A DNA stretch of 64,000 bases from Tyto alba (Eukaryota; Chordata; Aves; Strigiformes; Tytonidae): positions 23,239,323 through 23,303,322 of the forward strand of contig NW_024881272.1 of assembly GCF_018691265.1 (NCBI RefSeq), written 5' to 3'. The notes under the pieces were generated by a model. The model ran no database searches. It saw only the letters and a list, made by a program, of their open reading frames with translations, and had not been told where the DNA came from. How positions within the stretch are numbered: position 1 is the stretch's first letter; each line of letters begins with the position of its first letter. This document shows positions 35,425-48,370 of this stretch, piece after piece. Both the position numbers and the translations under genes were made by a program.

Positions 35425-35905
35425 TTCTGTGCTTAGTAGTGAATAAAGAAAGCATATAAAATCTTATGAAATGCTATGAAGAGTAAAGAATAAGATACAG
35501 AGCGTTATTATGCCATGTCTAAATCCATGGTTTGTCCATACATTAGATACTATGTCATCTCTCTTTCATCTCAAGAAGAATATAGAACATCTAGAAGTGT
35601 GGAGAAATGCAACACGAGTCACTAGAGATCTTTAATGGCTTCCATATGACAAACGACTGGGAAAGGGCTGTTTGAAGAAGGATGTGACAGAGGTTTGTGA
35701 AATCATGAGTAGCTTGAAGAGGGTTTGGCTATTTTGTCTCCCAGCGTAAGAGCAAGGGAAGGTCAACTAAACTTAGTAGGAGCCAGGTTCAGACCCTGGG
35801 AGGAGGAAGTGGTTCTTCACACAGGGTTTGTAAGCCTGTGGAACTCCTGGAAAAGGTCTTCTGTGAACTACTTGGTGGATAAATCGCTCTAGTATAAGGA
35901 AGTCC
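35425..35905 (+). repeat. Ancient CR1/L3-like LINE fragment
   Basis: Blocks of the CR1/L3 reverse transcriptase C-terminal region and 3' end appear in order: AATAAGATACAGAGCGTTATTATGCC (35489) with TAAATCCATGG (35519), a CACGAGTCACTAGAGATCTTTAATGGCTTCCATATGACAAACGACTGGGAAAGG run (35613), GAAATCATGA (35698) and GGAAGTGGTTCTTCACACAGG...CCTGTGGAACTCC (35805-35849). It lies in the sense orientation of the host gene. All frames are broken. Confidence 0.7.
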
Positions 35906-38900
35906 CTATCAGTGAAAGTATTGAAGGCTACAGAGGTGCTTGGGGAAGTGCAGATGTGCTCATCCTATTCTTGCTCTTCTCTAGCCCTGTGCTTACAAGG
36001 TTGTGTTGGAGACAGAGTATTAGGGTAGCAGGACCTGTGGTGTGACCCAGTGCATCCATTTTTACACTTGTGTCCTGTGCTTTGCCGTGAACTACATGAA
36101 CTTTGTGTCTCCAGTTTGCTTAACATAGAGCAAGCCCCCTGCAGTAAAGCCTTTTCCGTGGAACTTACTTTCTTGAGCAAGAGCAATGAATAGATAAGCT
36201 GCAGCTGGCAAAAGCTGAAAGCAACAAGGGGGAGTTGCTGCTTTCCCATTCCCAGTTGCTGTGGCTTACCTTATGCTATTTTGGTGTTGGGCCATTTCAG
36301 TGAAGCAGCAGAAAAATAACTTAAGGGGGGAGGGGAAGAGCTGAATAGCCTTCTGCTGGTTAGTGGATTAAAGCAGTTCATGGATGCAGCGAATGCCCAT
36401 GGGAATGGGACTGCACAGTCTGAGAGAAGGCAGCGAGGCATCTTCCTTTTTACCACTAGTAAGCCATGAGATAACTCACATGTCTCAGGGCACAGCCCAC
36501 CCATCTCCCAGCTGCACAGTCCTCCATTGCTTACAAAGACTTTAGTGATTGATAAAGCAGCTTGTGGAAGGCTACAGCTCAGTATTACAGAAGAGAACTA
36601 TCAAATTCTGCTGCAGTCTTTACAGTTCTTTGCAAGCTTAAGTAGATCACAAATGGGGCTCATGCAGGGCTCCATGCCAGCATCAGGTAAGTGGCAGCAG
36701 TGCCCAAACAGGCATGAGCAGTCCCTTCTGCAGTGGTGGTAACCTCCCTTGCAAAACCAGACTGCTGCTGGTGTAACTGGAGCTGCCTCCCACAATGTGC
36801 TGGGAGACTGCAACTCTCCTTCCTGTCCAAACCACCTAAGTGGTGGTGTTACCTGCCCCTGGCGCCTCGGAGTGCTCTGGAGTGAGGAGAGCACCTAAGT
36901 GTGCAGGTGGGCAGAAGTTATTTACTCACTTTTGCACTGAGGGAAGGATTAGGAAGTGTTTTCCCAATGCAGCTTGAGAAAGGGAAGGTGGTGGGAATTA
37001 GATCTGGAGCAGAGTTTCTCCCTTAGTGTCTGTGGGTGATAGCATGGAGGTGTTGCTTCCCCAGGGAATAGCAGAAAGCTAGTTCTGCTTCTGTGAAAGT
37101 GGATTGTTTTCTGTTCTGTTAGAATGAGTGCTTTTGTGTACAAAATGCTGATCAAGGTCTTCACACATTATTAGTGTGTGCAAAAGAGCAATGTTTGCAA
37201 ATGTGCCCATTTGTTTTAAAACAGACGGATCATGCCTTATGCCTCCTTCGTTTGACATCAGACCCTCAAAAGGCTGTGAAAAGTTGTGATCTTCAGAGCT
37301 TTTTATTTTTATTGGATAAGAAGCAAAAAAAAGGCTGCTATATAAAATGAAAGAGAGAGCTGCTTTTAGTTGAAGGGAGTTACCTTGTGAATGTCACAGA
37401 TACCTATGAGCAGTAATGGTAGAAGATAAAGATTCGTGTTTGAATTCTTCTAAGAGAACTAACACTCCAGACTGGTGGAAAAAATGTGTTTACTTTTAAA
37501 AAATATAATACAATATTAATGACTTTCAACTATTCTGCAAATGTCTTCATCTCTCTAGGTAGATCCTTCTACCATACCTATTTCAAAAGAGATTTGCTCT
37601 ACTGCTTCTCTCTAGTGCTACATGTCAAAATAATTTTTCTCTCATGGACAGGCCAGCAAAATGTCACGTAGACTTTTTACCATTATCATTTTACTGTGAG
37701 CAGGTCAGCAGCACTTTATACAGGACTAGAAAATTTCCCTGCTTTTGCAAAGCTGTGTAAAAAGGCATATCTGTGGCCTATTTTTTAACACTTATGTAGT
37801 GTTTTAGATTCTCACAAACTTAGGTATTTTTTTTTTTCCCCCCAGAAAGCTTTACAATTCATTTTTAAAACAGTGCTAATTCAGTGTGTCTAACTAGCTG
37901 AAGATCATTAATAGCTTCTCTATTCAGTACCGTTGTGCAGTAAAGCTCCTTCTGGAGTGCTGCTATTAAATAATTCACTTATTTTCCTCAATTTTTTCTT
38001 CTGGTGGCCTAGCTTTTAAAATCTTTACTAAAATGTTGTTTGAAATCCTAATCTTATTTCTTCCTTAAAGATTAATTCCATTAGTGCATAGTTTATGGAG
38101 GAAAATACTCTATTATGGGTGAAACATATGTAACTTTTATGATGGATTTTGAAAACGTCAGTATGAATATAGGCAGGACTGGTGATAGAAGATGATTGTA
38201 GAAAAGTAGTATGTTTGGTTTAGCTCTTGGAGTGTATGTGTTAGGGTTGTGGATATTAAGGTAGGTAAAACAGGCTACATAAATGGAAATATATAGAGAG
38301 TGACGGAAAATAAAAACATCTTGATGCACATTTTTAAAATTGTTTTGGTCTTAGTCAGAAAAGCTTTCCAAAATTAAAACTATTCAGTGAAGGGAGTGGG
38401 TTATACTGTAACAACTACTTATTTTGAGGAGAAATTGCCCCCTAAACTTCTCCCACAGCCACCCTATCAGGAGTTGCTTTTTTCTGGGGATATGGCCTGG
38501 AGTCATAGCTGCTTGGGCATCAGTCATTGGTCCTCAACTTGATTTTTACCTGGGATTTGCACTGGCTCATTTCTTCATCTAGGGAACTGGTTTGTGATGA
38601 GTGATTTGCAATACAGTCATTTCTTCCACATTACCTGACAGCCTTTTTTATTTTAGTCCTTGGTGCACTGCCAGAAATAACAATTAAATCCAAACCCTTA
38701 CCTGCATTTTATCGAGGACAGATTTGAACAGATTTCTGATGAGATCTTTGTTTCCTCAGGATCACTGTGGTGTTTTGGATGTTTTCCAGACATGTTTAAT
38801 GGTCTTCAATCCCTTTTCTCCTGGGGTGCATGGAAGAAACTGTCTTTTCCTTGAGCTTGGTGACTGTTTGCCCGGAGGTGGTTTTCAGCCTGCCAGGACT

Positions 38901-39124
38901 CTGTGGGTCTGTGCTTGCCCTGTTGTCCTCAGCTCCCACTGGTTATGGTTGCAGGTATCCCCCTCTTCACAATGGTAGGGCATGACTTCGGTCACGCTGT
39001 GTCTCTGTGGACCGTTGTGCTCAGGGTTATCCCATGGAGATTGTGGCCTCAAGCAGCAAACTCCTTAGCTGGGAGCTGGGGAGAGGTCTGCACCTGGAGC
39101 AGAGTCGTCAATCTTTTCTCCAGA

Positions 39125-39853
39125 TCAGGAGTTGTACCAAGCCACTCTCTGCTCAAGGGCAGGACTGAGTTTTCTTGGAATGTACTGATGGACGTGTTTT
39201 CCTTTGTGCTCCTGGTGCTTCAGAGCAGGAGCTGCCTGGTGTACCCGAGATGTCAGGAGGGCTTTCCTTGGCCAGGCAACCAGATTCTGTGGGTGAACCT
39301 CAAGACTGGTTGTCCTGGAGTGTAGAGCTCCAGTGCAGTGATACCTGACAGTGCTCTCACTGGACAACAGCACATGCTTAGGGGCTGTGTTGGGAAGCAG
39401 CAACCCCAGTGATGTGGTTGGGAGGACATTCTCTCCGCCTGTGCTTTGAGCAGGGGTGTTTCTTGAAGCTCTCACCAGCTGCTCTTCAGCATCACGCTTG
39501 CCCCATGCTGGGCATGAAGCTGCTGGACGAGTGCCTTGGCATGAGGCTGCGCTAGGCAGGGCTATGCTGAGTCTTCGTTTCCCTGAAATAACATGACTTC
39601 TGGTGCCCTTGCAGTTGTGCATGTGTGTCACATTGCTTGCAGATACCTGCAGTTCAAATGAGCATTTTGACTTCTGCTTAAAGATGGGAACAGAGGTTAC
39701 TTGCCTGTGAGTGAAGTCCTTGAAGATGTGCAGACCATGAGTGTTTGTTTGCTCTTCTGGGCTTGCTGAGGGGGCCAAAGTTGGAAAGTACTCCGGGCTC
39801 AGCCCTTCACACCATGCCTTTGTCCATGTGTGTGTAGAATCAGTGCTGATCAA
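39125..39853 (-). other. Open frame of 242 codons, function unknown, probably not a gene
   Basis: This is the longest open frame in the window outside the CpG island. The predicted product has no domain I recognise, no transmembrane segment and an even mix of residues; the plus strand also has an open frame over part of it (38903-39325). The zone has more GC than the surrounding intron, which lengthens chance frames. It could be part of an old transposable element that I cannot place, or an antisense long noncoding RNA region. I do not call a CDS. Confidence 0.2.
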
Positions 39854-40840
39854 TCTGAGGAGGTCCCTCCTGTTTCCTCTGGAGTGCTTTGTGGTTGCCC
39901 AGCTTCTGAGTGTAATTGTGGGCTACACACCTGGTGCCTTGAGTCAGTAGTTAAGTTCTCACCAGTTTCCCATCAGGTATGTGCCTTTCCCTGGTCTGTG
40001 GAGTTGCAGCTGCAGTGCTTGGATGTGGGGTTTCATGGCTGCCCCCTTCCACCTGTATTGCTCATTCCAAAGACTATTTGTAGCTGCTCATGATTTGCTT
40101 GCGAAGACTGCTGCTGGAAGTGAAACATTGCCCAATTGTATATTTCTTTATTTTAGCTTGGAAAACAGCATTTGACTCATTCACAGCATGATTCAAAATA
40201 TTTATAGTACTTGAAATGCTTGCAAATACATGTTGCAAGCAACAATATAAGCAATGTCTTAAGCCGTGTGGAGTGGTTTAATCTATCTGAAACCGCTCCC
40301 TGGGTAACTTTTTGATCTTATCAATACAGAAGACTGACTCAGGGTAATTCAATCAGTGTTACTAATTTTTAAAGTAATAAAAATATCATTTGATATACCT
40401 CCAAATTGGCTAAAATACTTTTGCTGAAACAGAAGTTCTTCAGGTCTCAAACTTCTATAATTCTCTGTAAGTAAATAATAAAATGCTATTTGAATTTTAT
40501 TTAGGAGCTTTATGTAAGGAATTGAAAGAGATGCCAGGCAAGGTGGACAAGGATCAACTGTGGCTGGGAAGATTTCACTTGAAGAGAAGCTGAACTGTTC
40601 TGCATCAAAAAAAAAGGCAAATCAGAAGGGGTATAAGAAGTCTAGAATGTAGTAAATTATTTAGGGAATCTAGGTCAGGAGATTGTTCTTGTGTTGAGAC
40701 AGAAAGGAAATCTGAAACACTTCAAAATTGTTCAGTTCAAGATGGGTGAAATGAGAATCCTTTTTATGGTGCATGCAGGAAGACTATAGCAAGCGTTTGT
40801 ATGGAAGGTCAGTTTTTAAAGTTCAGAAGAGGGTTATTTA

Positions 40841-40882
40841 TACAGGTATTGGAGATATTTGTACAGGTATTGGGATTTGTGA
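40841..40882. repeat. Two-copy 21-bp tandem repeat
   Basis: TACAGGTATTGG begins at 40841 and again at 40862, with partial agreement over the rest of the 21-base unit. Confidence 0.6.
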
Positions 40883-43542
40883 AAACATGTAAAGAAGAAA
40901 CAGAATGCCGCACTCCACCTTTTTTGAGCAATCCCTAACTGTTAAAAAGCTAGAATGAAGCTGTAACTGAACTAGACAGTTTTCTCTTTTGGAGGTTCTT
41001 ACATCTTCCCCCAAGCCTTGCAGTGTCTCTGTAACAGGTTGGTGGTGTCTGGATGGGCTTCGAGGCTGATCCTGCCTTGCTTGTAGCATCCTCTGAGACT
41101 GGACATCATGTGCACCTCTGCAAGATCAGCAAAGTGCACTTCATAGACTACTATGCAAGTCAAAATTAATTAGAGAACATAGGTTTCCTGTGGAAAACTG
41201 GCAGATTGTGTCAGCGGTGTCGATTGGCTTCTTATCTGCAGGTATAATTGTAATGGATTTTAATATTTAGTTTAATATTGGTATCTGGTGTCATTTCTGC
41301 TGAATTGGTGCAGAGATTGCCATTGACTTCGGTGGACATAGGTCCAGGTCCCTTAGAATCAATCCTGTATCCTGTGTTAACTACTGTATCAAAAGGCCTG
41401 TCTACCCTTACTTGATAGTTTTTCACCCTTGAATGAAAATACTTTAAATGATAAGCAACAGTCTTGTGTATTGTTAATCTGGGAGGAATTTACCAATTAC
41501 CATGATCCCAAAAGTCTGCCCAAAAGTCTTGCCCAGCCAGCAGTATTTTTAGCAGTCTGTCTCTAAAGCAGGTCATAGGAGTTCTTTTTAGCTACAACTT
41601 ACTACTATAATCTGCTTTGTTTTGGGAACACTTCATTAGTTTCTCAGAACTGGGGCAATGACTGAAGGTCATCTCAGAGGAGAAAACTGGTTTTAAATCT
41701 TAAGGTTTAACCTTGAGGAATGTGATGGTGAAAACTAAATGTGCCAGGCAGAACTGAGGTTGCAGTCACCCTGACAAAAACTGTTGGAGTAAGTGATGAC
41801 TGAACAGAAAGGACAGGAAAAAACAGAGGACTTGAAATCTATGTGGTTGGTACCTCATGTCCATCTTGCAAACCCATGTGTCAGATAATTGGTGTCCCTG
41901 ATCCACAAATGACAAAATGGAGTTGTACAGATTTACCTTACCTGCAGCAGCTATTAAAAAGTTTGGATGAAAATATATTAAAAAACACAAAACAAAACAA
42001 ACTTTAACAAAAACCATGTGATTTTTTTGTGATTGCAGGGCAGCAAATTGGTCTTTAAATGGGTGCGTTGGTAGGGGAAAATAAAATCTTTGGTCTCATC
42101 CGCAGTTTAAAAAAATAGATTTAGAACTAGTGTATAAACTAATTTTCAGTGGAAACTGGAATGTATCTGGCAAAGTTGCCACCCTTATGTTCGTTCTTCT
42201 CCATCTTGTGCAGAAGTAACCTGAAAACCATCTTGTATTTGAGAAAATCACCAGCCACAGGATCACTGGGTTGTGGCACTGTATGTGCCAAACTACTGGC
42301 CCAACTTCTGTTGTGTTGCAAGAGGAGTGTTCAGTAAACATCACTTGTCAAAGTTATTTAGAAGTTTCTGGTATTAGTGAGTTCTAAAATCTTAATGTAT
42401 AAATACGCTTGCAATGTGGTTCTGTGAATAATGTGTGCTCATGAAATGATCTGTGCTGCGGGAAGACAGGCTGGCTGTACAGGTGCCATGGAAAGGAATG
42501 GGAAAACGAAGCAGACACAGCAGCACAGATACTCTGGCTTTCAAGTTGCACTCCACATTTTTCCTTTAAAAAACTTAACTGAACTTGGTGTGCTACAGCA
42601 ACGAAAACCAGAGCCCTCTCCCTATAGAGTTTACATCTAGGTAGATAAAGTCCTGTGGCGTGCCTAATACTAAACCTCTCCGTTTTGAGCAGTTCTTTGG
42701 CATTCGTGTTTATTGATATGTATCAGTGTTGGAGCTGTGCAAGGAAAAATGTGGATGTTGCATGGAGAGGACAGATCCTTGATGCTGTAGGAGGAGAAGG
42801 TTTTGTGCCTTCTTGTTTTTTCAGCCTTCCTCCCTCCCGGTAATGAGTGAACTTCAAAACCATCCACCTGCTGGGAGGTGGTGTACCACTAAGCTTGAGT
42901 GTGTTTGCTTTGTTTTTGTTAAAGAAAACTAGAAAAACATGCTGTGTTAAGATATAACAGTTAATTAAAAAAACTGGAAAACCCCACAAATTTTAACACT
43001 GCATGTATGGTATTTCTTTTCTTTACTGTTCATGTGTTCTGCAAACAAGAGGAGGTTGTATCTTCCTGGATACATTTCTGTTATGAAAATTGTGCTTGGA
43101 AGAAAATAAATATTTATCTAACGATTTGCTGAGAAATTAATGACCTTCAGCCAACTTGAATGCTACCTGGACTTAATGTTTGGCCCAGCGTAGAGCTGCT
43201 TTACATTGTTTATATATTCCTGCCTTGCTGGGTCTGTGCAGAGTTGTTTGCAGAACAAGCCAGTGGTATTTCCTGCGGGAGACCCTTCAGCACGTCTTTA
43301 GCTTTCTGCTACTAATCGCATTTGTGGGAGTGAACTCTTCTTAAATGGTCATTTAAGTCTCTCTCGTGAGTCTGGTTGTAATATTTGGGCTTTAGAAAGG
43401 CTGTTACAAGGAAGCTTTCAGACACTTACTCCTATTTTCCTTTCTTTTTAAACACGCCCATCTACTACTGCATACTAGTCTGAATAAGACCTGTCTCATC
43501 CCAGTGGTATTTGCATCCATTCTAACACTGCAAACTACTGTG

Positions 43543-43557
43543 TTTTTTTTTTTTTTT
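43543..43557. repeat. Poly-T tract (T15)
   Basis: Fifteen T residues; a second T15 run lies at 43620-43634. Both are close to the plus-strand start of the antisense LINE relic. Confidence 0.9.
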
Positions 43558-43699
43558 AATATTGCTTGCCACCCAAAGTGGGCATGTTTAGCTGTTGCTT
43601 CTCTCTTGCTTGATGTGGCTTTTTTTTTTTTTTTGCATGTGCAGCCAAGGTTTCATTAATCTTTCTTGCTAACAGATCACGCTGCAAACCTTGTAAGAA

Positions 43700-46060
43700 T
43701 TTCTTGGCTCCTTAGTTTGTCACTCCCACTGAATATTTATTTCACATTATTTTCCTGTTGGATGTCTTCGCTGTACTTTCCCAAGGAGAACCTTATTTTT
43801 TAATTGCCTGCTTCTCAACTTTCTCTGTCCTCACTGGGGCTTGCAACTCCTAAGTTTAGTATCATCCACATATTTCAAGAACACAGGTTTTATTCCTGTT
43901 CCGCATCATTAACTAAGATTTTTAAGAAAGAGAATATAGAAGAAAATTTCTTGCATCCTTGAGAGATACTTTCAAAGACTCGGTATGTGATTTTAATTCT
44001 CTTTTGTTTATGCTCTTTTTGTACAGAGTTCTGTCCGCATCAAAACTGGTTTCTGAAATAATTTTGAAATTGTATCATTTGATACAGTCAAATGCTTTTC
44101 TGACATTCACTGTATTTTATCTAATATGTGCCTGCTATCAACAAACTACAAATCTCTAAAGTGATGGGCTGCATCAGATTTTGTGCATACTTTATAAACC
44201 CCATTTCTCATTTTTGCTTGAAAGAAGATAATCGTCTTGCAGGAGTCTTGGGGGGCTGGTTTCTCCTATCTTAATAAAACTGTTCTTTCAGGAGAAGTAA
44301 AGTTTGCTTGATTATATGATAACAATTTCTATGTGTGTTTTTTCTGTGAAGTTGAGGTCTAAATTTGGCTTTCATCTATAGATATTCCATGTCATAAAGG
44401 AATTAGTGGCTATATCTGCTAAGCTTGTTTGCTAATTTGTCTTGACTGGCTCAACTCCTTGGAATAAATGATGTTATGGAGTGGTTGTGATATGTGTGTC
44501 TACGTTTCCTAAGGCTTTTACTTGTAATTATTAATGCCCATTTGTAATGGCTATCAATTGGTACTTTACTGAGGTAATACAGATAAAAGCGTGGAACTGC
44601 AGTAGTGGGTATTGCCAGGAGTACTTTCTGAGAATAGCTGTCCATCACAATTTTGATTTCTCTGAGCGTGTTTGTTTCATACTGTAGGTGTCTGAAATTT
44701 TGAGTTTCTTTCTAGTGCTGTTTATACTTGTTGCAGCTAAGTATCTCCGTGTGTGTGTATATATATTAAAAATGTTTTATAAGTTCATAATTACATTCTA
44801 ATTGGTCAGCCTTTCCTTTATTTTCCCTTTTAGATTTTAAAAGGTGGTCAGTGTAGCAAGCTACTTGAGTTTTTAATTCCTCCTCCTTCATCATTTATTA
44901 ATGGTCCCGCCTATCCTTGTAATGACCACAAAGCATTAGCTCATTTGGCTTTTATGCTGTGCTTATCTTTTCTTGCAAGCTGTAACTGGCTGTGTAATTC
45001 TTCTTAGGGTGTCCTACTCCTCCTCCTTCTCCAGTACAGAGGCTTATTGAGACACAAATCTTAGCGTAGTCTCCTTGGAGCCCACATTGATCACATCTTG
45101 GTTCTTGCATCCTTGCCTTTGAGAAGGCCTGGACTTAATAAACTTCTCGGTTATTTTGTAGATCTCACGAGGTTGTTCCACACTCTTACTCCTTTCTTCT
45201 ACCGGATCTTACTCTGTTCTTAATGCCACATGGCTTTGGTCCTGAAATGAAAATCCAGGACTTCGATGGACACCTGGAGTGGTTGTTCCCAGTTCATCTG
45301 TATCCCAAATCCATATAATTATTTGGTACCAAAACTTTTATTTTCTTGTGTCATCTGCAACTTGTTGGTAGGAATCTGATTCAGGACAGTTTCCTTTCTT
45401 GGGAGATCTCTCATAGGTCCGTTAAGTGCCATGCTTTGTGGGCTGTTGCTGCCTAATTTTTTTTGTGTGTGTGAGTTAATCAACAAGTAACCAATCTAGT
45501 TGAAGCCCGTCTGAGCGTGGTGTTGTTTGGTCCAGGAATATTTTGTCATCTCCACCACCCAGTCCTGAAGGCCTGTGATGAACATCAGTACTTTCCCTCC
45601 TTTTTTCTCCCTACCGTTCATGCCCACCTAGTTCCTGTCTGAAATGCTTTCCTTAAACATACCAAACTTTTTTTGATTACACAATTTTTATTCCTCTGTA
45701 GTTGAGTGCAACTGCTTTAGCCTTTGTCTTTTGCAGGTCAGATTTTGTTTGATAGTTAAGTGCTGTAATCTCTCTTATTCATAATATATTTAATCACAAT
45801 TCTTATTTGTATCATCTCTCTAGATTCTCCTGCTTTCTGGGTTATTTATTATTTTTTTCTGCTTGTGTTTTTCCAGGTTGAAACTTGTACTTTTTTTTTA
45901 TTTCTTTTCTGCCATAATATATAATCTCATAGTCTCTGATGGTAGCTTTCCATTTTGTAGACTCCCTCAGAAAATGTAATTGTAAGGTTTATTCCCATCT
46001 TTATATTAAATAAGATACTTAATACAGCCAGACAAAATTCTAATCCCTCTGGCAATGTAC
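43700..46060 (-). repeat. Ancient CR1/L3-like LINE fragment, antisense
   Basis: On the plus strand several blocks follow the complement of the CR1/L3 LINE coding region: TTTAGTATCATCCACATATTTC (43856), CGCATCATTAACTAAGATTTTT (43902), GATACAGTCAAATGCTTTTCTGACATTCACTGTATTTTATC (44081), AAAGTTTGCTTGATTATATGATAA (44300), GGTAGGAATCTGATTCAGGACAG (45367) and CACCACCCAGTCCTGAAGGCCTGTGATGAACATCAGTACTTTCC (45553-45596). The order is consistent along 2 kb, with long poorly matching parts between. The boundaries are approximate and the element is thoroughly decayed. Confidence 0.55.
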
Positions 46061-47320
46061 TGAACGTATATGTCGGCATGTAGCATAGCTAACTATTTTA
46101 GTCCTTCAGCCATTCTTCAAACCACATCATGGGCTTGGTAGTTACAGTCATGCTTCTTTGGAACTATGTTTTCGGGAGGAGTTTTTCCTCCCTGTTTATG
46201 TGCCTACCTGTTTCAAGACTGGGAGTACTTTAGGTGGTGATCTCCACTTCTGCACAAAAATGAACACTTTCTTGCTGTGTGGTGTTTTTTTTTTTTGTGT
46301 GTGTGTGATTTGAAGAACAGAGCTTTGTAGCTGAAAGTTTAAAAACTTTGGGTTTCTTTGGCCCAATGTATAGTCCACAGGGACTTCCTGGCTGACCTCA
46401 CATGCTAAAAATGGCTGTGAACGTTGTGCTGTTCATAGTTACTCTATTTTGGTGGTTGGTTTTCTTTAAGAAAAGCCACCACCCAGTCATGAAAACATAG
46501 AAGTGACAAAAGGAAGGGTTGTGACAAATAGGGGAAGGCTGTATTGCCTCTCCTGTGTGAGGATGAACAAGATTCAGTGGCACTGACCTGTTGTGCCCTG
46601 GGGAAGCTGGGAAGCTGAGCTTTGCTCTTTCACGAGTGAATGAAAATTAGCATTTTTTTTCTTAAATTAGGAAAAAAAGGAGTTTTTCAGTTAGATGAGA
46701 TGGACCTCAGACTAACTGCATAAAAAATTATGCCATGCATTAATCCTGAAAATTTAATATTATTTTTTTTTTCAAGCATTGTATTTTTACTTTCAGTACT
46801 TAAAAAATAATCAAATTGCTGAACTTGGGAAGTTGTGTGTTTATTGCCAGGATTTAGAGTTAGTAGAAATGTTAAGTCAGCTGTAGCTCATTCTACAGCT
46901 GCAGACAAAACAGTATTGCCCTAGTTTACTTAGCAAATTCCATTTGTGGCCTCATTCATACACTGTTAAGCAACTGAAAGATTTATTTTTCTTGTATGAG
47001 ATGGAAAGTTCATTTTCTACTGTATATGAACAAAAATTTCATGAAAGATACTGAGACTGTTTTGACGTATGGTAGATAGATCTTTAGTTTAAATCTGATG
47101 GATTTAAAATGGAAAAATATGTTCACATAAACCTTTTCCATTTCAAGTGAACATTCTGAAAGACTTAAATATTTTAAAAGTCACTGTTGCATACTTTTGA
47201 GCTCAGTTTCCATCCAAATTCAACTGGAACAAGTCAAAAGAAAATAATGTAGTTAGTAAACAAGAAAGGGACATCATGCTTGATGACAGATGTAAAACTA
47301 AAAATGAAAAGTGTGTGTGC

Positions 47321-47352
47321 ATATATATATGTACATGCATGTACGTATACAT
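47321..47352. repeat. Alternating AT/GC tract with a perfect palindrome
   Basis: An (AT)5 run is followed by the 14-base perfect palindrome at 47331-47344 and further alternating purine-pyrimidine sequence. Confidence 0.6.
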
Positions 47353-48235
47353 GAACAGGTAACACAATTTATGTAGATACTGTAACCATATAGCTACTTA
47401 TTTTAAAGTGCGAAGTGTAGATTTAGAAGCAAAATAATTTTCACTGGTATCAAGCAATCAATAAGGAACAGCATTTCTTTGGGAAAACAGCTTGAAAGCA
47501 TAAAAGCAGACACAAATTAAAACTGGTTATTTAAATCATGGAAGGGAAATCCATTCTTTTTGTCACCTTTTTAAAAAACCCAATCATGTATATACTGTTG
47601 AAGTAAATGTTACAAAGTATTGATCGGCAGTTTTTTCTGTAGGTGTTTGGTATGGAAAATCTGGTCAAAAGGTGAAGAATGGATCTGGTGTCATACTTGA
47701 GATTGGGGTTATGTTTTGTGGTTTATCATCACTGAAAATGTGTTCTCTATCATTTGCTGCTTAGATAATGTTTGCATTTCAGCAGTCATATGGAAAGGAT
47801 TTACCTCTTGAAATGATTTAGCCAGTTTGCAATGGATAGCTTATATACTGATACAAAGCCCAGGCAGGAGGGGTAATTTAGGCATGGCAGAAAACTTTGT
47901 TAGAAAGCCTGATTGGTAAGGGAGATTTTGGTATGGAAGAAAACTTTACATTACCTGCAAACATTTAGCGCTCTGCTTGAATGTAAATGCATATAATGTA
48001 TGCAGGACCATGCCATGTAAGCATTTCAGAGAGAAGCTCCAAGTGTTGGTTCACTTATGTTTACTGTGGGCTTGTGTGGCGGATGCTATCTGGAAGGCTT
48101 ACAAAAGGACATAATTTGGAAATTTTGCCTTGGTTTTAATTAACCAGAGCTTTCCCCTTATCTACAACTGTTGTTTAGCTGCTTCAAGGAGGGCTTCCTT
48201 GCAGTCGTCAGTCCATGTTGTCAAGTTGTGCAGAA

Positions 48236-48370
48236 ACTGAAGCTTCGGCTCGCCGCGTTGCGCAATAGTGATGGTGAAGCAGGTGCAGAAGTGTTGATGA
48301 AGAACTCGCACTACGGGCAACATGGCCAGTGGCCCTGGCCGTGCGTGCTGCTGAGCGTCTGCAAAACTCG
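48236..48370. other. Isolated CpG-rich patch
   Basis: About a dozen CpG dinucleotides fall within about 135 bases in an otherwise CpG-poor intron. A plus-strand frame of 96 codons crosses it. No repeat family or domain is recognised. It could be a recent insertion fragment, an intronic regulatory element or an unrecognised exon. Confidence 0.4.

Larger units (their letters stand above)
35906..43699 (+). other. Intron sequence, no confident exon
   Basis: A good donor-like site CATCAG|GTAAGTGG lies at 36687 without a convincing acceptor at a suitable distance. A more GC-rich zone at about 38.7-40.1 kb carries the 242-codon minus-strand frame described separately. A 21-bp two-copy tandem lies at 40841-40882. 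Otherwise no recognisable element. Confidence 0.45.
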
